Assembly (NCBI GenBank): GCA_009885105.1
Contig: VFLI01000003.1
Location: forward strand, 26,723 to 90,722
Reading direction: 5' to 3'
From: Spirochaetia bacterium
Lineage (GTDB): Bacteria > Spirochaetota > Leptospiria > Leptospirales > Leptonemataceae
DNA length: 64,000 nt
The number at the start of each line of letters is the position of its first letter. The stretch's first letter is position 1. Made by a program: the position numbers and the translations under genes. Shown here in pieces: positions 44,570 through 54,112 of the stretch. The notes under the pieces are model-generated. The model was given only the letters and a program-made list of their open reading frames with translations, ran no database searches and was not told the origin of the DNA.

Positions 44570-46993
44570 ATGAGCGATCAGGATAAAAATAAAGACAGCG
44601 GGCGAATCAAAGACAGCATCACCGGTAAAGATGCGACGCCGACGAAAAAAAAGCTCGTCATAAAAAAAGGCGGCGCTCCGCAGAGTAAGGACATCTCGGA
44701 CCTTTTCAATGCGAAGTCATCCGGCGCGGATTCCAAACCGGCTGCAAAAAAAACTGCAGTCAAGCCGGCCGCAACTGCCCGCCCGGGAACTGGACCTTCG
44801 CGACCGGATCAGGGCGGCAGTCAATTCAGAGACAATCGACCACGCCAGGACAACCGGCCGCCGCAGCAACAGGGAGCAGCCCAGAGAGGCGGGCGGCCAG
44901 GCGGACCGTATCCAGGTCCAGGGAACAGGGCGCCCGGCGGTTTTAATAAACCTACGCAGCAGCAACAGCAACGTCCGGCAGGAACCGGACCATCGCGTCC
45001 GGGCGGCAGCGGACCGGTTCGTCAGGGCCCTCCGCAGACAGGTTTTACAAGCGGCACTCCTTTTGACACGGCGCTGAATACAGGAAAGAAACCCGCTGCC
45101 GGGGGAACTCCGGCCAGACGTCAATTTGGGAAAAAACCGGCTGCAAGCGGCGGAGGTCCTGACCGGTCTCGAGGAGGCCGGCATCAGGAGAATACGGCTC
45201 GTTTTTTTCATAAAATTGAAAAGAAAAAGCCGGCTACCGCGACAACTGTGCCGACTAAAATTGAAATACTCGAAAGTATCCAGGTAGGCGAACTGGCGAA
45301 GAAGCTGAATCTGAAACCCGGCGATGTAATTGCCCGTCTCATGAAAATGGGCGAAATGGTGACCATCAATAAAATTCTCGATGCGGATACGGCCACTCTT
45401 CTCGCCGGTGAATACGGATGCGAAGTGAAGGTCGTTTCTCTCTATGAGGAAACCGTTATTGAGGAAGAGATCGACAAGCCGGAAGATCATGTTACGCGGC
45501 CGCCAGTTGTGACAATCATGGGCCATGTGGATCATGGTAAAACAAAACTTCTGGATACGATTCGCAAAACAAATATTATCGCCACAGAATCGGGCGCCAT
45601 CACGCAGCATATTGGAGCGTATCAGGCGCAGACATCACTGGGAAAGATTACTTTTCTGGACACTCCAGGTCATGAGGCTTTTACATCAATGCGGGCGCGC
45701 GGCGCGGCCATCACGGATATTGTGGTTCTTGTTGTCGCAGCGGATGACGGCGTCAAAGAACAGACAGTGGAAGCCATCACACATGCGAAAGAGGCAAATG
45801 TGCCCATCATCATCGCGATAAATAAAGTGGATCTGCCTGCGGCGAATCCGGCAAGAGTAAAGAAAGAACTCACTCAGTACGGTCTGCAGTCGGAAGACTT
45901 CGGCGGATCGAACATCTTCTGCGAAATTTCCGCGAAGCAGAATACTGGAATTGAACATCTGCTGGAAATGATTCTTCTTCAGGCGGAAGTGATGGATCTG
46001 AAAGCCAATCCAAAACTGCGGGCCGTGGGACGCGTTGTGGAAGCTAAGATTGATCCGGGTAAAGGCCCTGTGGCCACCGTTCTTGTGCAGAAAGGCGTCC
46101 TAAAGGAAGGAGATCCTTATGTTGTGGGAGTATTTTCCGGCCGGGTTCGCGCGATGGCCGATGATTTCGGACGCAAGCTGACGGAAGCCGGTCCTTCAAT
46201 GCCTGTGGAAATCAGCGGTATTGACGGAGTGCCGGAGGCAGGAGACCCGTTCCAGGTTGTCGTTTCCGACAAATACGGCCGTGAGATTGCCAACAAAAGA
46301 CAGCATTACAAACAGATCACGGACGCATTTCAGCGTGTTCATCCAACTCTGGGCGATCTCAAGAGCTGGATACAGGATCATAAAGAACTTAAGGTAATTC
46401 TCAAGGGCGACGTGCAGGGTTCCGTGGAGGCCATTCGGGAAGGTCTGGCCAAGCTTTCCACGGCAGATGTCAAAGTGCGCGTAATTCACGGCGCCACCGG
46501 CGCCATCAGCGAATCGGATGTATCGCTTGCATCCGCATCCAACGCCATCATAGTAGGGTTTCATGCTCGTCCGACGCCGCGCGCGATGGAGCTGGCGCAG
46601 CAGGAGAGGGTTGAAATAAAATATTACAGCATCATCTACAATGTAATTGAAGAGATTCGCGCTGCGATGGAAGGACTGCTGGAGCCAGACCGCGTGGAAG
46701 AAACAACCGGACGCGCGGAAATCCGTCAGGTGTTTAAGATATCCAAGATTGGAAATGTGGCCGGCTGCATGGTGATCACCGGAAAAATAAAGAGAAACAA
46801 TAAAATTCGTGTTTTACGAAACAACGTTCTATTGTTTACCGGCAACATAAAGAGCCTGAAACGTCAAAAAGACGAAGTCGGCGAAGTGGTCGAGGGATTT
46901 GAATGCGGTATTTCTGTTGAGGGATACAATGACATTCAGGTCGGAGATCATCTGGAAGGTTTTGAAGTTAAAGAAATCGCGCGAAAGCTGTGA
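44570..46993 (+). CDS. infB: Translation initiation factor IF-2
   Basis: 807 residues; brings initiator tRNA to the 30S subunit. Residues 1-215 are a long Lys/Pro/Gly/Gln-rich disordered region. An IF2 N-terminal helix domain ([16 protein letters not shown]) precedes the GTPase, with G1 GHVDHGKT at about 318, G3 DTPGHEAF and G4 NKVD. Domains II to IV fill the C-terminal half. It lies 20 bases after nusA and overlaps the rbfA start by 4 bases. Confidence 0.97.
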   Translation: MSDQDKNKDSGRIKDSITGKDATPTKKKLVIKKGGAPQSKDISDLFNAKSSGADSKPAAKKTAVKPAATARPGTGPSRPDQGGSQFRDNRPRQDNRPPQQQGAAQRGGRPGGPYPGPGNRAPGGFNKPTQQQQQRPAGTGPSRPGGSGPVRQGPPQTGFTSGTPFDTALNTGKKPAAGGTPARRQFGKKPAASGGGPDRSRGGRHQENTARFFHKIEKKKPATATTVPTKIEILESIQVGELAKKLNLKPGDVIARLMKMGEMVTINKILDADTATLLAGEYGCEVKVVSLYEETVIEEEIDKPEDHVTRPPVVTIMGHVDHGKTKLLDTIRKTNIIATESGAITQHIGAYQAQTSLGKITFLDTPGHEAFTSMRARGAAITDIVVLVVAADDGVKEQTVEAITHAKEANVPIIIAINKVDLPAANPARVKKELTQYGLQSEDFGGSNIFCEISAKQNTGIEHLLEMILLQAEVMDLKANPKLRAVGRVVEAKIDPGKGPVATVLVQKGVLKEGDPYVVGVFSGRVRAMADDFGRKLTEAGPSMPVEISGIDGVPEAGDPFQVVVSDKYGREIANKRQHYKQITDAFQRVHPTLGDLKSWIQDHKELKVILKGDVQGSVEAIREGLAKLSTADVKVRVIHGATGAISESDVSLASASNAIIVGFHARPTPRAMELAQQERVEIKYYSIIYNVIEEIRAAMEGLLEPDRVEETTGRAEIRQVFKISKIGNVAGCMVITGKIKRNNKIRVLRNNVLLFTGNIKSLKRQKDEVGEVVEGFECGISVEGYNDIQVGDHLEGFEVKEIARKL

Positions 46994-47352
46994 ATGAAAT
47001 CCGAAAAAAACGAATGGAAACTGCGCTCGTGCGCGAACTTTCCAATCTGATTATTCGACGCCGAATCAAAGATGACCGTCTGGGCCTGGTGTCTGTCACC
47101 GGAGTGAAGCTGGCTCCCGATTTGAGTCATGCTGTTTTTACGGTTTCGCCCTTTGGCACTGAATCAGAAAATAAACGAACATGGGCCGCTCTTGCGGATA
47201 ATTCAAATTTTTTTCAATCAACTCTGGGACGGAACCTCCGCCTCCGCCAGACGCCCCGGATCACCTTCGAGCAGGATGACAGCATCCGCGAAGGGGACCG
47301 TATTCTTGATTTGATTGAAAAAAATTCAGCTACGGAATCGGACATTGAGTGA
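46990..47352 (+). CDS. rbfA: Ribosome-binding factor A
   Basis: 120 residues; a KH-like cold-shock factor needed for late 30S maturation and 16S rRNA 5' processing. The start [20 protein letters not shown] and [20 protein letters not shown] match the family. The GTG at 46990 overlaps the infB stop (GTGA) and gives the normal N-terminus; an ATG at 47014 would cut into the first helix. truB begins 16 bases after the stop. Confidence 0.93.
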   Translation: MNEIRKKRMETALVRELSNLIIRRRIKDDRLGLVSVTGVKLAPDLSHAVFTVSPFGTESENKRTWAALADNSNFFQSTLGRNLRLRQTPRITFEQDDSIREGDRILDLIEKNSATESDIE

Positions 47353-47368
47353 CGGTCTGGAGAACAAA

Positions 47369-48382
47369 ATGAACCACGCGATACAAACTTCCGCGAGCGA
47401 GGGGAGTGTGAGGCGAAAACCCAGCAGTCCGCTGCCAGGTTTGCCCACGGATGTATGCGCACCGGAGGTGCGCCACCTTGCGTGCGCCGAAGGCCGCCGA
47501 TCGCTCCCTTCGCGAGCCGTCGACGGTTTCGTTCTGGCTGACAAACCGGAAAAGATGGGTTCTGCGGCGCTTGTCGCCGCGCTGCGCAAGCAGCTGGACG
47601 GACAGAAAACCGGTCATGCGGGGACTCTTGACAGATTCGCCTCCGGGCTCATGCTCCTGGTCGTCGGCCGGGCAACGGCCTTCGCTGATTATTTTCTGCA
47701 TCAGGATAAATCCTATCGCGCCCGGTTTCAGCTGGGAAGTTCAACGGACACGCACGATCCGGAAGGATCTGTCATTGAAGAACGAAGCCGGTCAGATACG
47801 GCGGCATTCTTTGCCCGAGCTGAAAAAGAAATCATAGAATCTGTAGAAAACTTTAAGAACTGTAAAGAACAGACGCCGCCAGTGTACAGCGCTCTGAAAA
47901 TAGACGGGCGTCGATTCTCGGATCTGGCGCGAGAGGGTAAGGCATTGACGCCGAAACGGCGGAGTATTAAAGTTCACTCTGTTAGAATCACGGATCTGAA
48001 CAGCAGTGAAGGATGGATTGAAGCGGAGATGAGCGTGAGTTCCGGCACTTACATTCGCTCTTTCGCCCGGGATTTGGGCGAATGCATTCAATTCCCCGTT
48101 GTTCTTTCCCGCCTCCGACGTTTGACGCTCGGGTCTTTCTCCGAACAGAACGATCTCTGGAAGCCAGGTAAAGAGGCCGCGATCATCTCTCCCGTCGATC
48201 TGCCCTGGATGAAGGTCATTGTTTCGAGAGATGAAAGCAATAGAATTCGACAGGGAAAAAATATCGAACCGGCCGTCATTCTGCCGGAGGGCGACTTTTT
48301 ATTTGTGGATGAAGAAAACCATCCCGTGGCATGGGCAAAATCCGAAGGCGAAGGGTATCGTTACCGGAGAGTCTTTGTTTAG
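47369..48382 (+). CDS. truB: tRNA pseudouridine(55) synthase with an unusual N-terminal insert
   Basis: 337 residues; makes pseudouridine 55 in the T loop of tRNAs. The true enzyme begins at DGFVLADKP (about residue 52), with the catalytic Asp in HAGTLDRFASGL, then the PPVYSALKIDG and SVSSGTYIRSFARDLGE segments. GGAG at 47359-47362, six bases before the ATG at 47369, marks the start, so about 50 extra residues lie in front of the conserved domain. They are encoded by a GC-rich palindromic stretch (47390-47516) that looks inserted in frame. An in-frame start at 47315 would overlap rbfA and has no such site. Confidence 0.92.
   Translation: MNHAIQTSASEGSVRRKPSSPLPGLPTDVCAPEVRHLACAEGRRSLPSRAVDGFVLADKPEKMGSAALVAALRKQLDGQKTGHAGTLDRFASGLMLLVVGRATAFADYFLHQDKSYRARFQLGSSTDTHDPEGSVIEERSRSDTAAFFARAEKEIIESVENFKNCKEQTPPVYSALKIDGRRFSDLAREGKALTPKRRSIKVHSVRITDLNSSEGWIEAEMSVSSGTYIRSFARDLGECIQFPVVLSRLRRLTLGSFSEQNDLWKPGKEAAIISPVDLPWMKVIVSRDESNRIRQGKNIEPAVILPEGDFLFVDEENHPVAWAKSEGEGYRYRRVFV
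47390..47516. repeat. Palindromic element inserted in frame into truB
   Basis: Near-perfect inverted ends GCGAGGGGAG (47397-47406) and CTCCCTTCGC (47504-47513) enclose a further perfect hairpin, GCGCACC-GGA-GGTGCGC (47457-47473). The stretch is richer in G and C than truB and encodes low-information sequence (EGSVRRKPSS, LPTDVCAPEV). Structure and position resemble the palindromic elements found inside Rickettsia genes. Exact ends are not defined. Confidence 0.6.
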
Positions 48383-48406
48383 CGGACGCCGCGGCCCAAT
48401 AAAATA

Positions 48407-49264
48407 TTATTTTTTTCTTTCCAGAAAAATCTGTCGAAACTCCTCTTTCTTCAATCCGGATTCGCTGCTTTCAATTTCAAAAACAGTTCGCTTTGGTATG
48501 TATCCGGCGATTAAAGGAATTTCCAGACGTGCCGCCGTTTCGCCGGAATCATAATTACAGAATACCGTGTAGAGATGCCTGTCCATGTCAAGATCGTCGA
48601 GCATTTGACCCGCTTTTCTTGCAATATCAGTTTCATCGCTCTGGATGGCTGCGTCCGCCCAGCCGTCTTCATGGAACAGAAAAAAATCAATAAAACTCAC
48701 GCATCTTGAAAGCTTCTCGCGCAATTTTCTGTGTTCCATCGGCGCCAGGATAAATTTATTCTTTACCTTTATGCGCAGACTTTCCGGAAGACGGGGAAGA
48801 AAAGAAACGGTAACCGGAAGATCGTAGTTGATAAATTTCTCTCTGAGATTTCTAAAATTTCCCTGCTTCAAAGACATGCCAAAGATTTCATTGACACGGA
48901 CCATGTCATTGGCAAGGACAGGATCCAGATTGTTCTCACGCATAATAACCTGTTTCAAATTGGCCTTGAATGCGGCCTGCATCATCGCTTTTGCGGCTGC
49001 GGCAGCGGCGTCGATCAATTCACTGCGGCCAGCAAATCTTAGTATCACTTCGACGGCCGTGTCGATGTAATCGGAAACATCCTGAGAGAGAGAGTATGCG
49101 ACGACAGAAATTGTCTGTTTTTGATCAAGGGCCAGTTCAATATTGGAACGAATATCAGCCGGGGAAATGGACACGGGTATAATGAGGAAATGGGGAGCTG
49201 AAATAACAAGCAATTTTTTCAGGAATCTAAAATTCTCACGCGGCAACAATGTTCTGTGTGCCAT
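48407..49264 (-). CDS. Protein of unknown function
   Basis: 285 residues with no recognised domain. A hydrophobic stretch near residues 17-32 (LLVISAPHFLIIPVSI) may be part of the protein or upstream sequence, because a GTG at the Val of VSISPADIRSNI is an alternative start. The rest is mixed helical with AAAAAAKAMMQAAF near 88-101 and a beta-rich C-terminus. It faces the end of truB and is divergent from the FecR lipoprotein gene; the first codons lie near the start of that region. It may belong to the accessory block set between truB and rpsO. Confidence 0.55.
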   Translation of the reverse strand: MAHRTLLPRENFRFLKKLLVISAPHFLIIPVSISPADIRSNIELALDQKQTISVVAYSLSQDVSDYIDTAVEVILRFAGRSELIDAAAAAAKAMMQAAFKANLKQVIMRENNLDPVLANDMVRVNEIFGMSLKQGNFRNLREKFINYDLPVTVSFLPRLPESLRIKVKNKFILAPMEHRKLREKLSRCVSFIDFFLFHEDGWADAAIQSDETDIARKAGQMLDDLDMDRHLYTVFCNYDSGETAARLEIPLIAGYIPKRTVFEIESSESGLKKEEFRQIFLERKK

Positions 49265-49428
49265 TACGCCAGATGCGCTCTAAGTCCGATAATTGCCTGT
49301 TGCGAATAACAGTTACGGTCAGCGGTATAGCTGACGGTAGTCGCCGGTTACCGGAACCATTCTCATGTAAAACATTGATTCAGCAGAGAAAAAGTATTTG
49401 CAATTTATTAGGGTACGTAATAATCTCA

Positions 49429-50454
49429 ATGTTAATGAATCAATATCGATCCATCTCACAACAGCAACTCCTCCGGACTCTTTGTTGCATAACTTTATGC
49501 ATTTCTTCGCTCATTGTATGGTCTTGCAATAAGAATTCTCCAGTGCCATGTTCGGCCGTTGTGCTGTTCGCCGTTGGAGATGTGAAAGTCGCGGAGAAAG
49601 ATGTCCGGGCAGGCTATATTGTGCCCGGTGGAACAGTGGTCCGTACGGGCGAGAAATCCCTTGCCGATTTTCAATACAGAGAACCCCGGATGGCAGTCAC
49701 GGTGAGACTCGGCGAGAATTCGCAATATTTGATAAACGCGCATCAGCATGAAAAAGAAATTCTGTATTTCGGAGTGCTGCAGTCCGGCAGGAGCAAATTG
49801 CGCATTGACAGAAAGACCGCCACATCTGAATCTTTCACTCTCACAGCTCCGACCGCCACGGCCAGTGTGCGAGGCACGATGTTCGACGCGGCCGTGGACG
49901 AAATCCTTACAACACAATTTACAGTCCATGAGGGTATCATCGCCATGCGGCGCAGGATTCCCGGTCTTGAAAGTCTGCCTGCGACCGCATTCGAGGCCAG
50001 TCCGGAGCTTCGCGGAATCATCGCAGAATTGGAGAAAAAAGAACTGATTCTGGAAGCTGGCATGTCCGGAACCGCCCAGAAGGTCGATGAAAGACCTGTG
50101 GCAGCAGAAATTGAGAGAATACAGGCAGAGATGAAGCCGTATCTTTTGCCGGATGGGAGCCTGAATCCCAGGACCGCTGAAGACGCGGCGGAAAAAATAA
50201 GAACCAATCGCCCCGCAGAATTGGAAGCCCTGCGCAAATTCGCATCCGAACTGCCCGGACCTTCGCAGGGCTCAGACCGGCTATCGGGAGAAGCTTTGAA
50301 GCTGGCTATCGCAGAATATACGGAACTGGTCGGCCTCGACCAATCGTCGCTTCGAGACGATAAACAGCGCGGAGAAGCGATCAAGAAACGAACAGAGGGC
50401 GAGCGAGAGGAACTGCAGACCCGGATCGAAAATATTTTCCACCAGGCTTCATAA
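49429..50454 (+). CDS. FecR-domain lipoprotein, possibly C-terminally truncated
   Basis: 341 residues. A lipoprotein signal ends in LIVWSC. A FecR-type domain follows (VLFAVGDVKVAEKDVRAG, VVRTGEKSLADFQ, TAPTATASVRGTMFDAAV) to about residue 190, and then a charged, mostly helical region. I chose the ATG at 49429 (another is two codons later) because it gives a normal lipoprotein signal. The TAA at 50452-50454 is followed in the same frame by 42 open codons that look like a real C-terminal beta domain, so the gene may have been cut by a nonsense mutation. It is the third FecR gene in this window. Confidence 0.75.
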   Translation: MLMNQYRSISQQQLLRTLCCITLCISSLIVWSCNKNSPVPCSAVVLFAVGDVKVAEKDVRAGYIVPGGTVVRTGEKSLADFQYREPRMAVTVRLGENSQYLINAHQHEKEILYFGVLQSGRSKLRIDRKTATSESFTLTAPTATASVRGTMFDAAVDEILTTQFTVHEGIIAMRRRIPGLESLPATAFEASPELRGIIAELEKKELILEAGMSGTAQKVDERPVAAEIERIQAEMKPYLLPDGSLNPRTAEDAAEKIRTNRPAELEALRKFASELPGPSQGSDRLSGEALKLAIAEYTELVGLDQSSLRDDKQRGEAIKKRTEGEREELQTRIENIFHQAS

Positions 50455-50583
50455 ACGGTGGTGCTGAAGGATCAAAGGAGGGTGCGGGGCGTGGTTCTGC
50501 TGGACGGCTCTGTTTACACGGTAATGACTGTGGACGGCGCTCAGGTGTTCCAGGGTGATCAGGTTGAAGGAGTGGAATTTTGA
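50455..50583 (+). pseudogene. In-frame remnant of the FecR lipoprotein C-terminus
   Basis: Directly after the TAA the same frame stays open to TGA 50581-50583 and encodes VVLKDQRRVRGVVLLDG, then YTVMTVDG and QVEGVEF. This resembles the small VTLKTGETLENV-type beta domain of the DUF5683 protein encoded at 52476. The stop therefore probably split a longer gene. AAAGGAGGG at 50474 could start translation at an inner GTG, but I think that is chance. Confidence 0.5.
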
Positions 50584-50682
50584 CCTCAATGTGCAGACTG
50601 AAGTGAAGCGGAAAATAAATAACAGGCAGTTTTTTTTATAGATTCGTTGAAAAAATCCAACTTTTTTCGTCCAAGCTATTGC

Positions 50683-52479
50683 ATGAAAAGATTTATTGAA
50701 TTATTGGCCTGCGTTTGTCTTCTCATGCTCCTTATTTCAGCGCCTTCCTGTGCTTTCCTCAACGAAGCCTGTCAGAACTATGATGCCAATTGTCATGATA
50801 ATCTCTGGCTTCTGTACATGCCGCGTACGCCGGCTATTTCCAATATAAAAGATAATGGAGTTCTTCAGTCGGGTTTTATTGTCGGTACAGCCCCCACGGA
50901 TACGGTAAAAATCACGATCGACGGGGGAACGACCCAGTATGTCAGCGTTATCGCTGGCCGCTGGAAGTATTCCCTGCCAACCGGAGCATCTGCCTGGAGA
51001 GAAGGCTCGACTCACGAGGTGATAGTGGAGCCGCCGTTTGGAAATTTTGATGTTACTGTCCGGGTCAGGAAGGGCGCGAATAGAGATGTCAACGGCGACG
51101 GCTATCCGGATGTTGTGACCAGCTCCTACAATTACAGCGGGGGCGGCGGCACGGGACGATTGTATATTTTTCATTCATCAGGTGCGACGGGCGTAAGCAC
51201 AGCCGGCGCAGGAGCTGCGAACACGATTATTACCGGCGGCGCTCCCCTGGATAATTTCGGATATTCTGTCGCACTTGGCGATGTGAACGGTGATGGGTAT
51301 GCCGATGTAATTTCGGGTGCGCCATTGTACAGCACCGCTACGGGCCGGGTTTATGTGTTTCATTCTTCCGGAACAAACGGTGTTACGATCACAGGTGTCG
51401 GATCTGCCAGTTCCACGATTACGGGAGAAACTGTTAACGATAACTTTGGTTCGTCTGTCGCCTCCGGCGATGTAAATGGCGACGGATATGCCGATGTGAT
51501 TGCCGGCGCTCGCACATACCCTAACACCGGCAACACCGGTCGTGTGTATATTTTTCATTCCTCCGGAACTGGCGGAGTCTCCATCACTCTGGCCGCGTCT
51601 GCCAGCCGGATAATCAGCGGAGAGGCGGGGAGTGCTCAATGCGGCTCTTCTCTGGCCACCGGAGATGTGAACGGCGATGGTTACGCAGATGTTATAGCCG
51701 GTGCACCGGCTTATTCGGGCGCGCAGGGGCGAGCTTACATATTTCATTCGGCCGGATCAAGCGGCATAAGCATCATTCTGGCCGCGTCCGCCAGCCGGAT
51801 CATCACGGGAGAGGCGGGGGGCGGCGGGGATTATTTCGGCGTGGCGGTAACTGCCGGCGATATCAACGGAGACGGATATTCCGATGTGGTTGCCGGTGCG
51901 AACGGCTACAGCGCTGGCGTATACAATGGCCGCGTTTATGTGTTTCATTCAACCGGAACAGGCGGTGTGAGTATCACTGCGGCCGGTTCCGCCAGTTCGA
52001 TACTGACCGGTGTCTCCAATAACGATCATCTGGGATTCAGCGTGGCCACGGGCGACATAAACGGCGACGGATATTATGATGTTGTGACGGGAGCGTACCG
52101 CTGGAATTCAAACGGCAATACCGGACGCGTGTACATTTTTCATTCGACGGGGAGCAGCGGTGTACAAACCGCCGGAGCTGCTTCCGCCAGTTCAATGATC
52201 ACGGGCACGGCGGGAGGCGACTACTTTGGGGCTGCCCTTTCAGTCGTCGATATCAACTGTGACGGCTATGCCGATGTACTGGCCGGCGCGTACGGGGTCA
52301 GCGCTTCGAAAGGCGCCACATATTTATTTCAATCGTCCGGCGCAAACGGCGTTACGATAACGGCGGCCGCTTCAGCGACGGCCGTTATTACAGGCGAGGT
52401 CGGACTCGATTCCATGGGGTTTCGCGGTCTTGCCTGGAATCAGGTATTAAGAGAATTCTTTGATTGGTCTAAAATATGA
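50683..52479 (+). CDS. FG-GAP repeat (integrin alpha-like) lipoprotein
   Basis: 598 residues. A signal ends in ISAPSC, a lipobox-like site (Cys about 23), followed by an Ig-like strand region. From about residue 130 to the end run seven FG-GAP-type repeats of 62-66 residues. Each has a calcium loop such as DVNGDGYADVI, then a GRVYIFHSSG strand. The seventh loop reads DINCDGYAD, with Cys in place of Gly. These repeats build an integrin-like propeller, often used for adhesion or matrix binding. The ATG at 50683 is preferred over a TTG at 50647. The next gene overlaps by 4 bases. Confidence 0.85.
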   Translation: MKRFIELLACVCLLMLLISAPSCAFLNEACQNYDANCHDNLWLLYMPRTPAISNIKDNGVLQSGFIVGTAPTDTVKITIDGGTTQYVSVIAGRWKYSLPTGASAWREGSTHEVIVEPPFGNFDVTVRVRKGANRDVNGDGYPDVVTSSYNYSGGGGTGRLYIFHSSGATGVSTAGAGAANTIITGGAPLDNFGYSVALGDVNGDGYADVISGAPLYSTATGRVYVFHSSGTNGVTITGVGSASSTITGETVNDNFGSSVASGDVNGDGYADVIAGARTYPNTGNTGRVYIFHSSGTGGVSITLAASASRIISGEAGSAQCGSSLATGDVNGDGYADVIAGAPAYSGAQGRAYIFHSAGSSGISIILAASASRIITGEAGGGGDYFGVAVTAGDINGDGYSDVVAGANGYSAGVYNGRVYVFHSTGTGGVSITAAGSASSILTGVSNNDHLGFSVATGDINGDGYYDVVTGAYRWNSNGNTGRVYIFHSTGSSGVQTAGAASASSMITGTAGGDYFGAALSVVDINCDGYADVLAGAYGVSASKGATYLFQSSGANGVTITAAASATAVITGEVGLDSMGFRGLAWNQVLREFFDWSKI

Positions 52480-53294
52480 TTTTAGCGCAGCGACTTTTCT
52501 ATCGAATAGAAATCTGTATTTTGCCTGCATTCACTGTCCTTTCCCTTTTGTTCGCCGTCCCCGTTTTCGCCGACAGCGTCACGCTCAAAACTGGAGAAAC
52601 TCTCGAAAATGTAATGGTCGTCTCTATCAGTCAGACCATCGTTACGGTGAAATTTCAGAACGGAAACATCATCGAATACAGCAAAACTCAGGTGCAGTCC
52701 CTGCGAAGAAGACCCGTCGAGTGGCCTGTTGTTACCGAACCGGAGAAGATCGACGAGAAACCCAAAGCCGCCGAAACCGAAAAACCCAATGAAATAGATA
52801 AACCCGTCCATGAATTGCCGCCGATTCAGCAGCCTGTCCTTCAGCAGGAGGCGATCAATCGCCAGCCAACTGCCAGAGGTGCGCTTCTTCGATCGGCCAT
52901 ACTTCCAGGCTGGGGGCAGCTGTATCAGGGACGCAACTATGCTGGAGCGGCTTTTATCGCAGCCACTATTCTTGGAATCCGGCAGATGTCTTCATACTAT
53001 GGTTCATACACAGAGGCGCGGAGGGGATACAATGCTAGTTCTCAGTATATGGCGGCCAGTCTTGTCGCTCCGAGCACAATCCGGGTTGGTATGTTTGCAT
53101 ACGGCCTTGCTGAAACAAAAACTAAGCAGGGCGAAATGAGCTCCGCTGTATTGCGTTTCAATTTAATCGGAACGTTTTTTATAGGTCTTTATGTCTGGAA
53201 TTTTGTAGACATTTACCGTTTCACGCCTTCACAGACCGTTACGCTTGGCGGGCGGGGCGATTCTTTTCAGGTCGCATTCCGCTGGGATTTCTGA
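52476..53294 (+). CDS. Exported DUF5683-domain membrane protein
   Basis: 272 residues. A signal peptide (about 14-32, ending PVFADS) precedes a small beta domain (VTLKTGETLENVMVVS). A Pro/Glu/Lys-rich linker and the DUF5683 region follow (AILPGWGQLYQGRNYAGAA, then two membrane helices). The C-terminus ends in an aromatic FQVAFRWDF. It starts by overlapping the FG-GAP stop (ATGA), so the two are coupled and may act together at the cell surface. The membrane part is related to the duplicated modules of the protein encoded at 4894. Confidence 0.75.
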   Translation: MILAQRLFYRIEICILPAFTVLSLLFAVPVFADSVTLKTGETLENVMVVSISQTIVTVKFQNGNIIEYSKTQVQSLRRRPVEWPVVTEPEKIDEKPKAAETEKPNEIDKPVHELPPIQQPVLQQEAINRQPTARGALLRSAILPGWGQLYQGRNYAGAAFIAATILGIRQMSSYYGSYTEARRGYNASSQYMAASLVAPSTIRVGMFAYGLAETKTKQGEMSSAVLRFNLIGTFFIGLYVWNFVDIYRFTPSQTVTLGGRGDSFQVAFRWDF

Positions 53295-53314
53295 AATGCA
53301 GTGAGAGGCCGCAG

Positions 53315-53719
53315 CTATTCCGATTGAAGGACGATCGCGCTAATCCTCTGAATGCGAGAGAAGTCATTGTCATAAGTAACAACAGGCAATCCTTCTGTCG
53401 CCGCCGCTGCCGAGATCCAGACATCGTTTGACGCAAGAGGCGTACCCGCTTTTCGAAGCTGGATCATTATTTCCGCGTAAACTGCAGCGGTCCGATCATC
53501 AATGTCCACAATTTCCACAGCCGGATGTTCGAGAAAACTGGATAATTCGCCCTCGTTTTTGTCTTTCTGTTTGGCCCGTAAAAAGCCGTACCGCAATTCT
53601 CCCAGAACGACGACAGGAACAGCAATCCGAATTGCGGTAGAAATAATTTCCACTATTTCCGCGCGGCCCCTTTTAAACTCGCTGTAAGCGGATGTGTCGA
53701 GACAGAAAGCGCGCGTCAT
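53315..53719 (-). CDS. vapC: VapC-type PIN-domain toxin
   Basis: 134 residues of the PIN ribonuclease family. The first acidic residue is in CLDTSAYSEFKRG (Asp8), others in VLGELRYG, SNDVWISAAA and TYDNDF, which match the four-acid metal site. VapC toxins cut tRNA or rRNA unless held by VapB. It overlaps the vapB gene by 4 bases, in the usual antitoxin-first order. Confidence 0.9.
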   Translation of the reverse strand: MTRAFCLDTSAYSEFKRGRAEIVEIISTAIRIAVPVVVLGELRYGFLRAKQKDKNEGELSSFLEHPAVEIVDIDDRTAAVYAEIMIQLRKAGTPLASNDVWISAAAATEGLPVVTYDNDFSRIQRISAIVLQSE

Positions 53720-53991
53720 TTCCAGATTTCCGGATCTACACGGCGAATTTCATCCAGCGTATTGTCAAAGGCCCGGCCTTCCTGCGCACTCCAGCCCCCG
53801 GCCAGTTTTTCGAGACCGTTTCTTTTTAACGGAGCGCCGTGCAGACCCGTTGCCGCTGTCAGCAAATCAATCGCCGTGGCATTCAATGATTTTCCCCGTC
53901 TGCGGCTCTCCGCCTTCAGAGTCCGCGCAAGGCGCAGAGGCACATTGCGAATGGTGAGGTGTGTCGTCTTTTTTTCATCCGGTGCATTCAT
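53716..53991 (-). CDS. vapB: VapB/FitA-like ribbon-helix-helix antitoxin
   Basis: 91 residues. The start KTTHLTIRNVPLRLARTLKA and SRRRGKSLNATAIDLL form a ribbon-helix-helix DNA-binding fold like FitA. The C-terminal part (AFDNTLDEIRRVDPEIWK) should wrap and block the toxin. Together the pair likely represses its own promoter, which would lie in the 53992-54110 gap. Confidence 0.85.
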   Translation of the reverse strand: MNAPDEKKTTHLTIRNVPLRLARTLKAESRRRGKSLNATAIDLLTAATGLHGAPLKRNGLEKLAGGWSAQEGRAFDNTLDEIRRVDPEIWK

Positions 53992-54112
53992 ATATTGAAT
54001 TTAATGCGTTCACTCTATGCTGTCAACCATAAAACCTGAAGGATTCGGATGAAAACCCTCCATTTACGCCATGCACCCATCGAGACAACCATTACCCACA
54101 AGTATTGAAAAA

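Noticed and set aside
44717..45610. 297-codon minus-strand frame within infB
   Set aside because: It is antisense to the GC-rich low-complexity region of IF-2 and has no independent support.
47315..47368. Earlier in-frame start for truB
   Set aside because: It overlaps the rbfA coding region and lacks a Shine-Dalgarno, whereas the ATG at 47369 has a well-placed GGAG.
51178..51747. 189-codon minus-strand frame in the FG-GAP gene
   Set aside because: It reflects the repeat structure of the plus-strand gene read backwards.
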